Assembly (NCBI RefSeq): GCF_030272615.1
Contig: NC_081415.1
Coordinates: 187,798,270-187,862,269 of the forward strand
Source of the DNA: Cryptomeria japonica
Lineage: Eukaryota; Streptophyta; Pinopsida; Cupressales; Cupressaceae
Direction: 5' to 3'
DNA length: 64,000 bases
The position numbers were made by a program, and so were the translations under genes. Positions 23,431-35,500 of this stretch are shown here, piece after piece. The notes under the pieces were generated by a model that saw only the letters and a list, made by a program, of their open reading frames with translations, was not told where the DNA came from and ran no database searches. Within the stretch, counting starts at the first letter, position 1. Each line of letters starts with the position of its first letter.

Positions 23431-25932
23431 AAAAGCATTAGAGTATTGTTGCTATACTGGTATTAGCATAGAGATTTTACATAGCATCACTATCCACACT
23501 TGCATAGCATTTGTTTATCACATGTAACCATCTTGAATCTCCATATGGCATCCATGGCTAGTGCTAAAAGTTGAGAGCTACACTCAGTTGGGACTTGGAG
23601 AGGGAAGAAACAAGGGAGAAGCATCAAAAGGCATCATGGAAGCATCTTAGGGAGGCTCTTCTCCTTTCTTTTGTTTTGTTAAACTTCTTTCATGGTTTTT
23701 GAAATCTCTTTTGATATGTTTGGAATGGTTTTTAGTTCTTTGTTTTGGTTTTATGGTTGAAACTAACTTATTAACATCAAACTTTGTTGTTGCCTTGTCC
23801 CCATTTCCATGACATCAGATTGGATTAGAGGGAGAATGATTATGGAAGAACAGATAGATAATAGGAAGAATAAAGGGGAAGGCTACCCAAAGTTGGATGA
23901 ATGATTTGGACAAAAAATATTGGTTGAGGGAGGATGATTATTTGAGTGGATGAAAGTGGATTGGGGATTGGATAATTTTTTGGATAGATAGAAATGGATA
24001 AAAGATTTAATGACAAGATGGAATTTGGAAAGAGGGATGATTGATTGGTTGTGGGGGATGGACTTGGCAAGAGATGTCAAGTAAAGAAAACACAATGGTC
24101 AAGAGAAGTTAGACTCAAAAGACACTCATGTGCATTCACAACATATCCTATGGTGAGAAAAAACAATAGTCAATGGATCCCAATCGGTTTCCCAGCTACG
24201 CTTACCTAGAGCAGACACTTAGATGCTTGACCCCATTGGCTCCCCTCCATGACACTCACTTCTCCGGGGTAGCCAAGCAATAATTCCCATGAAAACTCCT
24301 CATGGAGAACTTTGTGTCTCTACTAAGGGCCATAAAAATATGGGCGGCTTTGGAGGTCCGACCTCCTGCACCAATGACTAGAAGGATTTTGGCCACTATG
24401 CACAAGGTGTTTAATATGTCTTCCCGTTAGGAGCTACCCTTCATAGTTGCACAAGCACAATTGAGGCCTATATACCAAAGAAGAAATAAGAACTCAGTAG
24501 TCACACAAGCGTGATTGATATCTCTAGGATCCTACTAAGCACCCAATGTGAGAGTGAACTCTCATATAGCCCCAACCATTGACCCTTTCATCATCAATGG
24601 CTTATTTATTATAGTAAGTTGGGAACCCTAGGTCCGGGTGTACTCACTTGGGTCGTTCCCCTCTTACCTACTCAAAGAGAAAGTTGGGAGGGAAGACCCG
24701 CTAAGGGTAAGCATGCAACAAACATCAAAAACTTGAGGGTCTGGATTTCTGATCATCTAGCTAGATGAGAACATACTCTCCTACCTTTACGCTTTTCACA
24801 AACACAAAAGATAATGGTTTATTTACCCTCTAATTAGATCTAGGTGCCTAAGAAAATGATTAAAATGACACAATATTTACTTGTATCTCCTTAGGCGACC
24901 TTCAAAACAACTTGATTAGTAGTTTGAAAATGAAGTCTTCAACAAGTGTCCTGCAAAAGACAAAAGAATGACAATTTTTTTTTATTTTTTTATTTTTTGG
25001 GAATGAGTAGAAAAACAAGAATAAAAACTTTTCTACTAATGACAAATGTGGATTTGGATGAAACTTTGATGGGTAAATGGGGTTTGACTAGGTTCTTCCC
25101 ACTTTCTAAGGGATAGGCAAGTATAAAATGGGGATTTTAGAGGAGAGGTGAAGGAATGGAAAAATTTGTCCAAGAGGGACAAAGAAGCAAAAATTGGAGA
25201 TAGACAATATGGCAAAATTTGGAGGTGATTGGATAAAACTGGAAGAAGTTATGGAAAACCCTAAAAATAGATAAATGTGGTATTTCAGTCTTCAAAAAGT
25301 GGAATTTGGGATAAGGCCCTTAAGGAAGGAAATGCACAAAAATGAAATTGCGGGGTGTCTAGTGAAGTTTGGAGGAAAAGAGAGTGAAGACAAAGAAGAT
25401 ATGGCAAAGATTTTTGATTTATCCCTACGACCGCGTTGATTAGCAAACAGTCACACTAATGTGCTAACAGACATAATATTAATGTTTAAACAGACAGCAA
25501 AAAAACATATGCAGACGCGTTGATGTGCGGGCGCTTGCATCAAAACAACTAGAGTTTGTGCCTAAAAATTAAAATTAAATATTTTAACAAAAATGCTCGC
25601 ACTAATCGCAAAGCGGTCCTGCTGAAGCGAAAACTGAAAAGAGATAGAAATGAGAAGATAGAAGAATGAACAAGAGAAAGAATGAGGAGGAGATAGATGA
25701 ATTTTTGCGGCGTTCGCGCTGAAGCCGAGGCGGTCACGTTGAAGCACAATGAGGCACCAAAAAAATCTTGAAATTTCATGCGCTCGCACCAAAGCTGAGA
25801 TGGTCGCGCTGATTAACAGGTGGTCGTGCTGATCTAGAAATGGTCGTGCCAGTGTACGTGTGCTCACGCTGAAGCATGAATTCTGCGAGAAACCTTCACA
25901 AAAAACTCAATTTTTTGTTAAATTTGGGATGT
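23431..25932 (-). other. LARD-2 interior, right part, no recognisable gene
   Basis: This returns to LARD-2 sequence after the nested element. It includes GGAT-rich DNA (23820-24060), a mixed stretch (24160-24720) with many short exon-like open pieces but no motif I know, an A/T tract at 24970, and a CpG-richer piece (25430-25870) with repeated phrases of the type GGTCGCGCTGA and CTCGCAC. Those phrases sit in the untranslated leader just after the 5' LTR. Confidence 0.45.
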
Positions 25933-25952
25933 GGGTCCCACTGGGCGTGCCA
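25933..25952 (-). promoter_or_regulatory. Primer-binding-site-like sequence of LARD-2
   Basis: On the minus strand TGGCACGCCCAGTGGGACCC begins three bases after the LTR end ...CCTCTTCA. Its TGG start pairs with a tRNA CCA end. Its location and form fit a Tat-lineage PBS; I have not identified the tRNA. Confidence 0.65.
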
Positions 25953-25955
25953 AAA

Positions 25956-26943
25956 TGAAGAGGGGAAAAACCAGCAAGGTGGATTCAGGTGGTTAGTGCA
26001 CAAACAAAACACTACAAGATATTAAAATGTGAAACATGAATAAAACCACATAAAAACATGAAGACAAAGATTATACCTTGCTATTTTTACCTCTCCCTCG
26101 AATTGAGCTTGATGAAGTGGATGATGAGGATGCACCCTTGATGCTCCACTTGATGTGTTGCTTGCTTGATTTGGATGTGGATTGATCTCCTTTTCTCAAC
26201 AAGAATTGATGGATTTGATAGGATTGGATTTGAGTGATGGATTAAAGATGGATGGATTTGGTAGAGGATTATGAAGAGAGAGAGGAGAAAAAAGTAGCAT
26301 GACAATGCATGAGAAGTGGATTATTTGTGAGGAGAACAGGCTCCAATTTATAGATTGGATGAGGCCAATAGAGGGCCAAGATTGATTTGATCATGAAGGG
26401 TTGAGATTGATTTTAGATAGAAGGCATGGATCAAGGGTGCTTTGGGAAAATAAACAGGAATATAAAATTCCTTGGGAAAAGGGGGGAGAAATTTGAATTT
26501 CAAATATGAGGAATTAAAAATTCCAAAATAAGGATGCATTGAGGGATTCAAAGAAATTTGAATTTCTTTGAGAGACTCAATGTTGATGTGGCATGAGTGG
26601 GAATTAAAAATTGAGGGATAATGATAAGCATGATTATGAGAGATTCAAGAAGGATTAATTAGGATGAGTGGGATTAGGAAAAGTGATTTGTAGAAATCAC
26701 ATGACTAGGTTAATTAATTAGAATTAATTAACTGAGTGGGTTTAGAGGAAATAATTATTGGAGGGGACTTTAGAAGAATAAGGGAATAATTAATTTATTT
26801 GATAAATTAATTATTGGACAATAGTGACAGGATTAATTAAATTATATTTAATTGATTCTGAGAGGAATAAGGATAACACAATTAAGTCAATTAATAATGT
26901 TGATAGGTTTAAATTAATTAAATATTAATTTTAGGTGTCTACA
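25956..26943 (-). repeat. 5' LTR of LARD-2
   Basis: On the minus strand it runs from TGTAGACACC (26943) to CCTCTTCA (25956). A TATA box on that strand is at 26352-26347. It is flanked on the outside by the TSD CCTTC (26944-26948). Confidence 0.88.
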
Positions 26944-26948
26944 CCTTC

Positions 26949-27518
26949 AAATGATGTTTGCTTGATTTTCTCTATGATATGCTCATATGATCTTCAATAT
27001 TCACTCATACCAGATTACAATACTATATAATTATATTACTTACATCTCACAAATGAGATCTTACATTTCTACAAAACCTAAGACCAAATACTAAGGTTGT
27101 CTCACTAAGAATATTACATTCAAATCAATTACAAAATAAGTCTTGATGCAATACAAGATGTTGGCTTCAATACAATAACCAATAATAAATCATCTTGATA
27201 GTGTGTTGTCCTAATCTAGAATAGATAACGTGTACCAGTCCTTAACCTAGACCTATCTAGTGGTAACAACAAATATGTCAACCCGATTAGAACAATAACT
27301 AAAACACCAAAACCAAGTATCCAAGCCATGTCTTTGACATAATCAAGTGATCTCCAGATGATAACAAGTCATCATCAATGCCGATGAACTATATAACCTA
27401 TCAATGAGCATATATTGGTGACTGTACATAAGTCACTGACCTTGCCAGTGAACACAATGTCCCAGTTCAACATAACCATAGATCTCCAGAAGGATAAGTG
27501 TTGACATCAATGACAAAA
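26949..27518 (-). repeat. Copia 5' LTR, outer part (continues from 10229)
   Basis: When LARD-2 is removed this joins 10229 to give a copia LTR of about 1.06 kb. Its outer end on the minus strand reads TTTTGTCATTGATGTCAACAC, very like the TGTTGTCATTGATGTCAAC start of gag-only element 2. There is no polypurine tract outside it, as expected for a 5' LTR. Confidence 0.7.
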
Positions 27519-27908
27519 CTAATGCAACACATCCATAATACCAATAGACTCATGATTTTTTACCCTTACTACTTTCAACTTTGATCAAACCAATGGCCTT
27601 TCACTTGTTCTCCCCCAACGTATAGAATGGTACCAACAAGGCCTCTACAACTCAATACATTCCAAAATGGTGAGGATATTAGTTATTACTTTAGACTTTG
27701 AGATGATATTCTTATTGGGGACCATAGATAAGGATTTATTTGAACTCGACAATGTGACTTACTTTGGAGAGGGTGCCAAGCCTTTTAGTCAAAAAAATAT
27801 AAAAAATAATTAATAAAAGTTTTTCTAATAAAACTACACTATGGTGCTTTTAGACGATGAAAAAGTAAAAAGAAAAAGGATGCATCTAATGGTGAAAACT
27901 TCTCTGAG
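27519..27908. other. Unassigned sequence
   Basis: No gene or repeat is recognised. A weak gypsy-like reading may start in the last 100 bases, just before the pol fragment. Confidence 0.3.
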
Positions 27909-29250
27909 GTGCCAGAGGATGGAAGGATTGACACTCTTTTGTTAGCATCATATCACAAGAAATCACTTGTATTGGTAGAAGAGACAAGACAAACTAATCT
28001 TGGGACTGAAGAGGATCCACATAATATGTATCTTGCAGCATCATTGCTAGAACAAGAGCATCCTAGTTTTGTCAGATTTTTCAAGGTTCAACATCAAATC
28101 AACTTTATGTGGTCAGATGTTGCTATGACTAGTTTAGATCTTGGTCTTGTCACACATCATCCAATGGTAGCACCAAGCGCATAACTAGTAAAATAAAAGT
28201 TAAGAAAAATGGATCCACAATTGGCACTTTTAGTCAATGTTGAGCTTGGGAAATTACTAGATCTTGGTTTCACTAGACCTATAAAATACCCAAAATGGAT
28301 TTCAAACATTGTACCACTATCAAAACCATATGACCGCATCGAGATATGTATAAATATTAGGGATATCAACAAAGCTTGTCCTAAGGATGATTTTCTATTA
28401 CCCAACATAGACATCATTGTTGATCTTACAACTAGACATGCAATGTTATCACTCATGGATGGATTCTCCATCTATAATTAAATTAAGATTGCACCTAAGC
28501 ACCAACATAATAATGCTTTCACGTGTCTTTGGGGAAAATTTTGTTGGAATGCCATTCCTTTTAGCCTAAAGAATGTTGATGCTACCAATCCGAGAGATGT
28601 GACCATAAATTTTATGACATAATGCACACTTCAATGAAATGTTATGTACGAATGACCTCTTGGGAAAATCGCTTCCAAGAGAAAGCCATTTGGATTTTCT
28701 GGACAAAATCTTCACTCGACTAGAAAAATACAAAGTTCATTTGAATTCCAAGAAATGTGTCTTCGGGGTGGCCTCTAAGAATATCCTAGGATACATTGTG
28801 TCACAACAAGGTATTGAAGTTGATCTAGCAAAGGTCAAAGATATCTTAAAGATTCCTCCACCAAATAATATCAGACAACTTAGATCATTACAAGGGAAGG
28901 TCCAATCAATCAAAAGATTCATTTCTCAACTTGTAAACACGTGTCACCCATTTACACATTTTCTATGTAAAAACATTACATTCAGATGGGATATTGATAA
29001 GTGCCAACAAGATTTTTCGATGCTCAAATACCATCTCATGAATCCTCTTGTTCTCATGCCATCGATTGAAAGGAAGGCCTTACTTCTTTACATATCAACA
29101 ATAATAATGTCACTAGGGGAACTTTTAGCATGATAAGATTATGAAGGAAAAGAAAGAGCCATCTATTATATCAATTGCACTTTAGTAGGATATGAACTAA
29201 ATTACTCTAGAAAAGATCCTAAGTGTTGGAGTTTTGCTAGCTAATTCCTT
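27909..29250 (+). pseudogene. pol: Gypsy (Tat/Ogre-like) pol fragment: RT and start of RNase H
   Basis: The frame from 27909 passes through a linker, then two stops near 28181, into a clear Ty3/gypsy reverse transcriptase. It shows LGKLLDLGFTRPIKYPKW, the SNIVPLSKP and INKACPKDDF motifs, and LLPNIDIIVDL, where gypsy RTs bind template and dNTP. The frame is then damaged around 28490-28640. The catalytic YVDD box appears only as a corrupted CTNDLLGKS near 28645. From 28639 the thumb (NSKKCVFGV, LGYIVSQQGIEV) and the connection are readable. RNase H stops after the motif ERAIYYI, near 29246. Protease, integrase and LTRs are absent. The copy is dead, and is the only gypsy pol in the window. Confidence 0.85.
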
Positions 29251-29869
29251 AATTTTTGTAAGTTTATAAACTTCTATAATTACAAAGTTGTCCATCCTAA
29301 TATATCATCCCAATCATCTATATTTCCTTTTGTTTATCAAGTTGTCAAACCTCATGCTTTCAACATACCTTTCCACCTGATCCCAACAATCTAGTCTAAA
29401 ACTTTGTAAAATTTTACTATATAGAATCTATCGACCTATTATACATATCAAGGTTATTATGCAACTCATACCAACTCCAAAATTTATATATATCTCTTAC
29501 ATAAAATTTTGTTGACAGGGTGCCAAAGTTGTCCCTCCATTGGTACCATTTTCATGGCATCCTCAAACCTCAATATCTAAAAGTCCTTGTTAAACATGTT
29601 TTTTACTTCCAATTTTTTTTTTGTTTAACTTCCTCATCCTTCCATTCCTTTTTCTCATTCTTACATTGATCTATTAAATTTCCCCTTCCCTAAGTGTCCT
29701 TGACATATCATCTGTCAATCCAAACTCTTCAATATTTTTTAAATAAATCTATTAGAATCAGAGTTGTAGCAATCTTTTTATGTAGGTACTCATTTCTTCC
29801 ATCCATTACATCCTAATTCCCTACCCTTCAAATATTTCTTAAGTGGACCATAGAATTATTAGTGAATCA
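29251..29869. other. Unassigned AT-rich sequence between gypsy fragment and LINE
   Basis: I see no coding signature, LTR end or TIR. It may be decayed integrase and flank of the gypsy element. Confidence 0.3.
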
Positions 29870-30039
29870 GCTATGATTGTGAAGGATTGCAATTTCAACA
29901 AACCCTAGTTTTTTCATCCAAACCCTAATTCGCTACTCATCTGGCACCACTTCCATGAGCTATTTCCCAATCGTCTGCACTGGAAAGCACTCAAGATCCT
30001 ATTTACACTTATTCTCTTAATCCTGGAACCCACACAACA

Positions 30040-31364
30040 TTGAAACTCAAGCCAAAAAATATGAAAAATAAAGCTAGAGAAAGAGGTGGGCTTGAAATAG
30101 ACAAGGCATCTGGCGGTGAAAATACATCGAAGATATCACCTAGCTACATGACTGCCATAGAAAATGCCAAAGTTACAATTACTGAAGGTCCCCATGGGTC
30201 TTCCCAACCACCTTTGCACCCAACAAAAAGTGAAACAACTCTTGACACCTCCACTGTGGCTACTCTAGAAGCAAATATGGCTCAAACAGATTCATAGGAA
30301 GGTAAAGTGATTTCCTTTACTTTACCTGATGATATCATAGATGTCATTTTAGAGTGCAAAGAAAAAACCATTATTCTATTTTTTTTAAGAGGCATCCCTT
30401 CAAAACATGAATTCTTTAAATGGGCCCATAATAACTAGGAACTTAAGGGTTGGACCATCAAATCCTTTAGGGGCCTAGGCAGGGGTTATGTTGTCTGTAC
30501 CTTTTCAGACCCTGAACATGATCATGTGGTTTTTCAATATGGATCATGGATTATCCATGACCAAACTTGTTACATGCAAGCTTGGTACATTTATTTTCGT
30601 CCAAAAGGTATAACCAAATCTAAATATCCCATGTGGATCAAATTCCCCTTTCTCAACCTTGCCTTTCATCCCTTCTTGCAAGACATTGCAACACAATTGG
30701 GTAAGGTCATCTTCTATAAACAACACTCAAAACCTTTGCCAAATTTTATCAACCTCTCGTTTCACGTTTTGAATTTGAACAACACATTGTTTATCTCAAT
30801 AAGTTGAATGCTTGTTTCTAGTGTCATAGGGAAGGCCATTTGATTCGTGATTGTACCTTCCATAAACCTAAAGCTTGTTCTACCTACTTAGATAATGCCC
30901 CCACTGAAGAGTCTCTAGTTGAAGTTAGGATGAAGAATTTTGTTAGGGCCTCCAACCCTCCTCATCCCCAACCTTCCTCAATCTATCACAAGACCCCTCT
31001 TGTTCCAAATCCCCCTTCCTCACCCTCATCAACCTTATCCCACAACCATCCCCCCTCTAGTTCTAAAAATCTATCCTTCAAAGATGATGTTGTCTCATCT
31101 CAAGCCAGAGCCTCTAAAAGGAAAAAAGAAATGCCTTCTGGTGGCAATACCTCTTCAACTGCTTCTAAATCTCAACCTCAATCAAATAACTTTGTTAAGT
31201 TGCATCTTGAAACTATCTCCAATGTTCCTATGGCTACTGATTCAAGTGCTAGTCCTCTTGCCACTGAGATAACGATGACCGCCCAACATAGTGTGTTAGT
31301 GAAGCAAAATCATTTCAATGTGTTACATTCCGATGAGGGGGACCTCCCTAACTCTACCCAATGA
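30040..31364 (+). pseudogene. LINE ORF1: DUF4283-like domain plus CCHC knuckle
   Basis: The N-terminal part (30040-30297) is basic and Ser/Thr-rich. After a TAG, the section 30440-30760 reads as a DUF4283-like RNA-binding domain, with GYVVCTFSDPEHDHVVF, then a W..P.F-type stretch, then YPMWIKFPFL. A frameshift near 30760 leads to a CX2CX4HX4C knuckle (CF, stop, CHREGHLIRDC, near 30808-30850) in which the third codon is a TAG. The C-terminal third is rich in Ser, Pro and His. It ends with TGA at 31362, overlapping the ATG of ORF2 as ATGA. Plant L1 ORF1 proteins of this build bind the element RNA. Confidence 0.75.
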
Positions 31365-34275
31365 AGTGCAAAATTCAGTCTTGGAATGTGTAGGGACTAA
31401 TTATTCTTGCACAAAAGTATCATGTCAAACAATCTATTCAGATTAATCAAACTAATGTTCTTACGTTCCAAGAAGTGAAAGTTGGTGATGCCTATCTTGA
31501 TTCGACCCTAGCTACTATTTGGCCTAAGGCTCATTTTTTGCATAGCAACCATATTGATGGTGGTTGTGGGGTAGTCTTGGCCATTGCTCCTTGGCTTGCT
31601 AAACATATTGTAGCTATTGGTATTGACCCTGATAACCATTGTGTTTGGTTCATCACACTTAGTAGGGATATTCTTATAGGATTTTTCTTGATTTATGCTC
31701 CTAATTTCCCTATTGAAAGGACCGCTCTTTGGAATTGGTTGTAAAATAAGATTCCTATTGCTGATTGGGTATTGGGTGGAGAGACTTGCTAGTTGTATCC
31801 CAAAAGGCATAGACCCTGACTACAACAGATACCTTGACCATCTTCTCACTATTGAGGAAATGGATGAAGCCCTATTTAGTATGGCATTGGAAAAAGCCTT
31901 GGAATGGATGGTCTACCAGTTAAATTTTATAAAATTATTTGGCCTCAAATTCGTGAAGACTTATATAATGCCTATTTTGAAGGAATCAAAAATGGATCAA
32001 TAGGAAGAGTTATCAATCAAGGGTTAATCAAGCTAATTCTGAAAGGAAAATATGAGGACACAGTTAATGGATGGAGACCCATTACTCTCCTCAATACCTC
32101 ATATAAAATAATTGCTAAAGAACTAGCTAGAAGAATGAATTACACCACTCAAGAAATTGTTCCCATAGAGCAGACCAATTTCTTAGGGGGCAAATTTATC
32201 TCAGATAAATTGGTCCTTGCTTGGGAGACTATGGAATGGGCTTAGCAATCAACTCAAGATTCTCTTATCATTAATCTAGATTTTGATAGAGCATACGATC
32301 GCATTCGCTGGCCTTTTATTCTCAACATGTTAAAATGGCTTGGTTTTGGCTCAAGAATTTGTGAAGAAATTAAAATGCTTTTTACAGAAGCTAATGCTAG
32401 AGTGGTTGTTAATGGTTCTCTTTCTCCTCAATTTCCCTTGCAAAGATCCATTCTCTAGGGATGTCCTTTAGCTCCCTTCTTGTATGTTCTCATTGCTAAT
32501 GCTTTGGGATACCTTCTCTAGCATGTTCTTGACAACAAGTTGATTAGAGGGATCACACTACCAAGAAATGCCACTGCTCTTAAGTCTCATTTCATTGATG
32601 ACAACAAGATTTTTGTTCATAACTCAGAAAAGGAAGTGAACAATGTTCTTGACATTTTGGAGCTTTACTGCTCAATTTTATGTTCTAAATTATCCATGCA
32701 TAAAATTGAGTTTATAATGACAAGACCTAACCCTCATCCCCCTTGGATCCCAAATGATTGGAGAGAGGTGAAACATGGTGTCACTACTAGATATCTTGGG
32801 ATTCCCTTTGGATTAGGAGTTTCTCTTAAAGATATGTGGAAATGGTTATTGACCAAAATCAAGAATAAAATCCTTAACTAGACTAACAGATTCCTTTACA
32901 TGGCTGGAAGAATTCAAGTTGCCAACAAAAATCCTCCTTGCTAGCCATATTTATAACTCTTCTTGTTGGTTACCATTTAAATCATGCTAAAATCAATTAA
33001 CCCAATTAATTAGGAGCTCCACATGGGCTAAGTGGGGGAATAAAAAAGGCTCTTTTGTCACTTTGTGGACCCATTGTATCCAGCCAAAAGACAAAGGAGG
33101 GTTGGGAATAATTGACCCTTACACTCAAGGTATTTGCCTTACAACTAAATGGATCATTAGAGCCTTGGATGGTGATGCTCCTTGGAAGAATTTGGTTCAT
33201 CATCGCATCCAAAATTCTACATTTGGGCATGCATGGGATATAGTCAAATGGATGGACAAACTTTTGCTTGCTCCCTTTTTCAAGACTTATGGATCTATTC
33301 CATTCAACTCCATTTGGAAGGCTTGGTAGATTACTTCTAAAATGTTGGTTTGGTTTGATTAGTCCTTGAGGCATGCATCCTCCTCCATATGGTGGAATCA
33401 ATTGGTCCAACTTGAAAACTATCCTCTTGCTACTATCAAATTCCTTAGGGGAAAATATCTTTTTAAAAAAGGCATTCAAACCTTCTGTGATTTGTGGGAT
33501 CCAACTAGATTTATTTGGAAATCATGAAACTGTCTTAAATCACAATTTAGTATCTCCTTAGTAGAAAAACTTCTAATTCTGCAAATCCAATATCTTGTTC
33601 TACCAAATCTTATTTGTCTTTTCTCCACCTCCTACCATGATAACTTCAAATGGAATTGCAAGTTTAACCATTCTAAGTGGAATAAACTCAATGCTCTCAT
33701 TTGGAGGTCTAAAAGCCGATCCCCAAGCCCAAGTGATAGCCTATAAAATCCTACATGTCAAGCTTCCTATTGGTGAATACCTTTCCTTCATTTCCCCCTC
33801 CTTGTCTTGTCCCTTTTGTGCCAAAAAAGAGATTATCAAACATATGTTTTGGTTTCGCCCTCATGCCCAATGCCTTTGGAACCACCTTTTCTCCAATCTT
33901 TTAGCTCTTTTCTAGTAGGTTTGGACTTGGAAAGTTGTTCTCCTTGGCATTTCTCCTCACCACAATATTGTTTCTCAAACCTTTAGGCATATTATCTTAA
34001 AACATCTTTCTAAATTTCATTGTTCAACTTATTTCTCTCTTACGTTCTATACCGTCCAAATGGAGAGCTTGATGATTTGTGATAATCTCTTCCCCCACTT
34101 CACTCTCCTTCAAGCTTATGTTCATAAATACCCTAATCTCCAAACCTTCTTTAGTGAGCTGTAAATTCAATACAATATTTTTGAAGAACAAACCATTGGT
34201 TGTAGGGTTGGACAATCTAATGTTTCGAGCAGTTAACACCATTGAAGGGAAAACTCGATTCTATTTTGGAAGAAA
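31361..34275 (+). pseudogene. LINE ORF2: endonuclease, reverse transcriptase, zf-RVT; internal deletion
   Basis: The start MKCKIQSWNV followed by a stop, then LTFQEVKV, is the N-terminus of an APE-type endonuclease. The domain reads to about 31770 (IADWVLGG) and then jumps directly to the pre-RT segment, so roughly 200-300 codons seem to be deleted. A frameshift near 31893 precedes DGLPVKFYK and the RT core: NGWRPITLLNTSYKI, INLDFDRAYDRI, then a stop before GCPLAPFLY, and HFIDDNKIF (32588) where L1 elements have a Y/F-x-DD catalytic box. Later come a GGLGIIDP motif (33100) and a zinc-binding RVT C-terminus, with CPFCAKKEIIKHMFW near 33810. At least ten stops or frameshifts interrupt it. The enzyme would nick target DNA and prime reverse transcription in the nucleus. 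Confidence 0.82.
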
Positions 34276-34276
34276 T

Positions 34277-34500
34277 CACTAATACATTTGGCCTAAAATT
34301 TCGACGGAGGTTTCCGACGAAGAAGGTATATTGTGACCAAATTTGAATTTTTTTTGAAAAATTGCCTACATTCGTGAGAATTCCAATGATAATTCAACAT
34401 CTAGTTTCGACAGAGAAGAAATTGGCAATGAAATTTGTGTTTTTTTAAGAAAAAGTGCCCGCGTTCATCAAAATTCCAACAACCGTGGGCACTACTTAAA
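34277..34500 (+). mobile_element. Possible CACTA-type transposon 5' terminus
   Basis: CACTAATACATTTGGCC at 34277 is followed within 20-150 bases by TTTCGACGGAGG, TTCCGACGA and TTTCGACAGA, the kind of CpG-containing subterminal repeats found in En/Spm (CACTA) elements. No transposase and no matching TAGTG 3' end were found. CpG-rich sequence with the same TTTCGACG word occurs at 63250-63480. It is suggestive only. Confidence 0.3.
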
Positions 34501-34849
34501 AAAGAAAAGAAAAAGACCAAGACATTTGATAAACATTATTCCTGCCTCTTCATCCTATTGACCTCTGCGATCACAAAAAAATTGGGGCAAATTGACAAAA
34601 AATAGAACTCAGCCATTCTCACGTTGCTGCCCCGTAATAATGGGCGGGTTTGGCTTAAACATACATTCTCATCCGTTCCGTTCAAATGAATAGTTGTTAA
34701 CATTTGAATTCGAATTATTCCCGCCCAAAAGTCTTACCATATGGAACAAATAGGTTTCCATCCATATCGGTGTTTATTTCTAGTGTACTCCCTGCCTATG
34801 CCAATATGGGAGCTTTTAGATAGGTAGACATCCATCAAACCATAACAGA

Positions 34850-35500
34850 AGGGCTTATTACCATCGAACATGCTCTGGGAAATTTTATTACAGTCGAAAA
34901 TGCTTTAATAAACATTTATGGAAAAATGTGGAACCATCGATGAGGCACATGAACCGTTTGACCGAATGCCTCCAAGCAATGTCGGCTCATAGAAGGCTAT
35001 GATTGCAGGATATGCACAAAATGAGTTTACTAAAAAGTGTCCACATGCTTTCAACCAAATGCAATTAGCAGGTGTAAAGATTTGTCAACATCCCCTAGCC
35101 TGTGCGAAAATGGGAGCTTTGGAATAGGGTGTGGACATCCATCACAAGATAAACAGCAAAGGAATTTTATTAGTTGGTGTAGCTGCAATTGGCCTGGCAG
35201 TCATATATACAAAATATGTGAGATGAGATAAGGAACATCGACTATTTGACAGTTTGACAGAATGCCTCAGATAAATTTCTCTCACAGAACAGCTGATTAC
35301 AAGATATGAACAGAGTGGGATTGTGGGAAAGGCTTAAAGAATTTCAATTAAATGTGATTGTCAGGTATAAAGCTTTGCTAGTATCCTCCCAGCTTGTGCT
35401 AAATTGGAAGTTTTGGAACAAGGTATGAACATCTATCATAGGATAAATAATAGAGGAATTTTGTCACATGTTGTAGCTGCAATTGCCAGGGTACATATTT
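34850..35500 (+). pseudogene. PPR-repeat pseudogene fragment (PLS-type), copy A
   Basis: The translated pieces show the pentatricopeptide pattern: ALINIYGKMW-like, then TIDEAHEPFDRMP, then MIAGYAQNEFTKK, then ACAKMGALE, then HHKINSKGI. This matches plant-specific PLS-class PPR proteins, which bind organelle RNA. A second repeat unit follows at 35340-35495 (PACAKLEVLEQGMNIYHRINNRGI). Stops at several places (for example after SNVGS and after GALE) and frameshifts show it is dead. There is no start, DYW domain or targeting peptide. It is homologous to the inverted fragment at 40140-40440. Confidence 0.75.

Larger units (their letters stand above)
10230..26943 (-). mobile_element. LARD-2: Tat-like non-autonomous LTR retrotransposon, TSD CCTTC
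   Basis: Direct LTRs at 10230-11177 and 25956-26943 bound a 14.8-kb interior, 6.6 kb of which is a later nested insertion. The same five bases, CCTTC, flank the element at 10225-10229 and 26944-26948. Orientation is minus. A PBS-like TGGCACGCCCAGTGGGACCC (minus strand, 25952-25933) lies three bases inside the right LTR, and a polypurine tract AAAGAGGGGCAAAA (minus strand, 11191-11178) abuts the left one. No pol is present. The interior has a Ser/Pro-rich sense ORF (15057-13181) and long low-complexity GGAT-rich DNA. Confidence 0.88.
29870..34276 (+). mobile_element. L1-like LINE retrotransposon, decayed, near full length
   Basis: It contains a leader with two AAACCCTAA-like phrases (29900-29945), ORF1 with a DUF4283-like domain and CCHC knuckle, and ORF2 with endonuclease, reverse transcriptase and C-terminal zinc-binding RVT domain, in the order of plant L1 elements. 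The 3' end is placed before the CACTA-like word at 34277. No clean poly(A) tail or TSD is visible. Numerous stops and frameshifts show it is inactive. Confidence 0.82.

Noticed and set aside
15389-23820. Complete solo LTR interrupted by gag-only element 1
   Set aside because: I could not find matching target-site duplications at its two proposed edges, so it is kept only as a low-confidence LTR-like block.
23431-24720. tRNA or other structured RNA gene
   Set aside because: I looked for A/B-box and cloverleaf patterns by eye here and elsewhere and found none convincing; PBS sequences explain the tRNA-like words seen.
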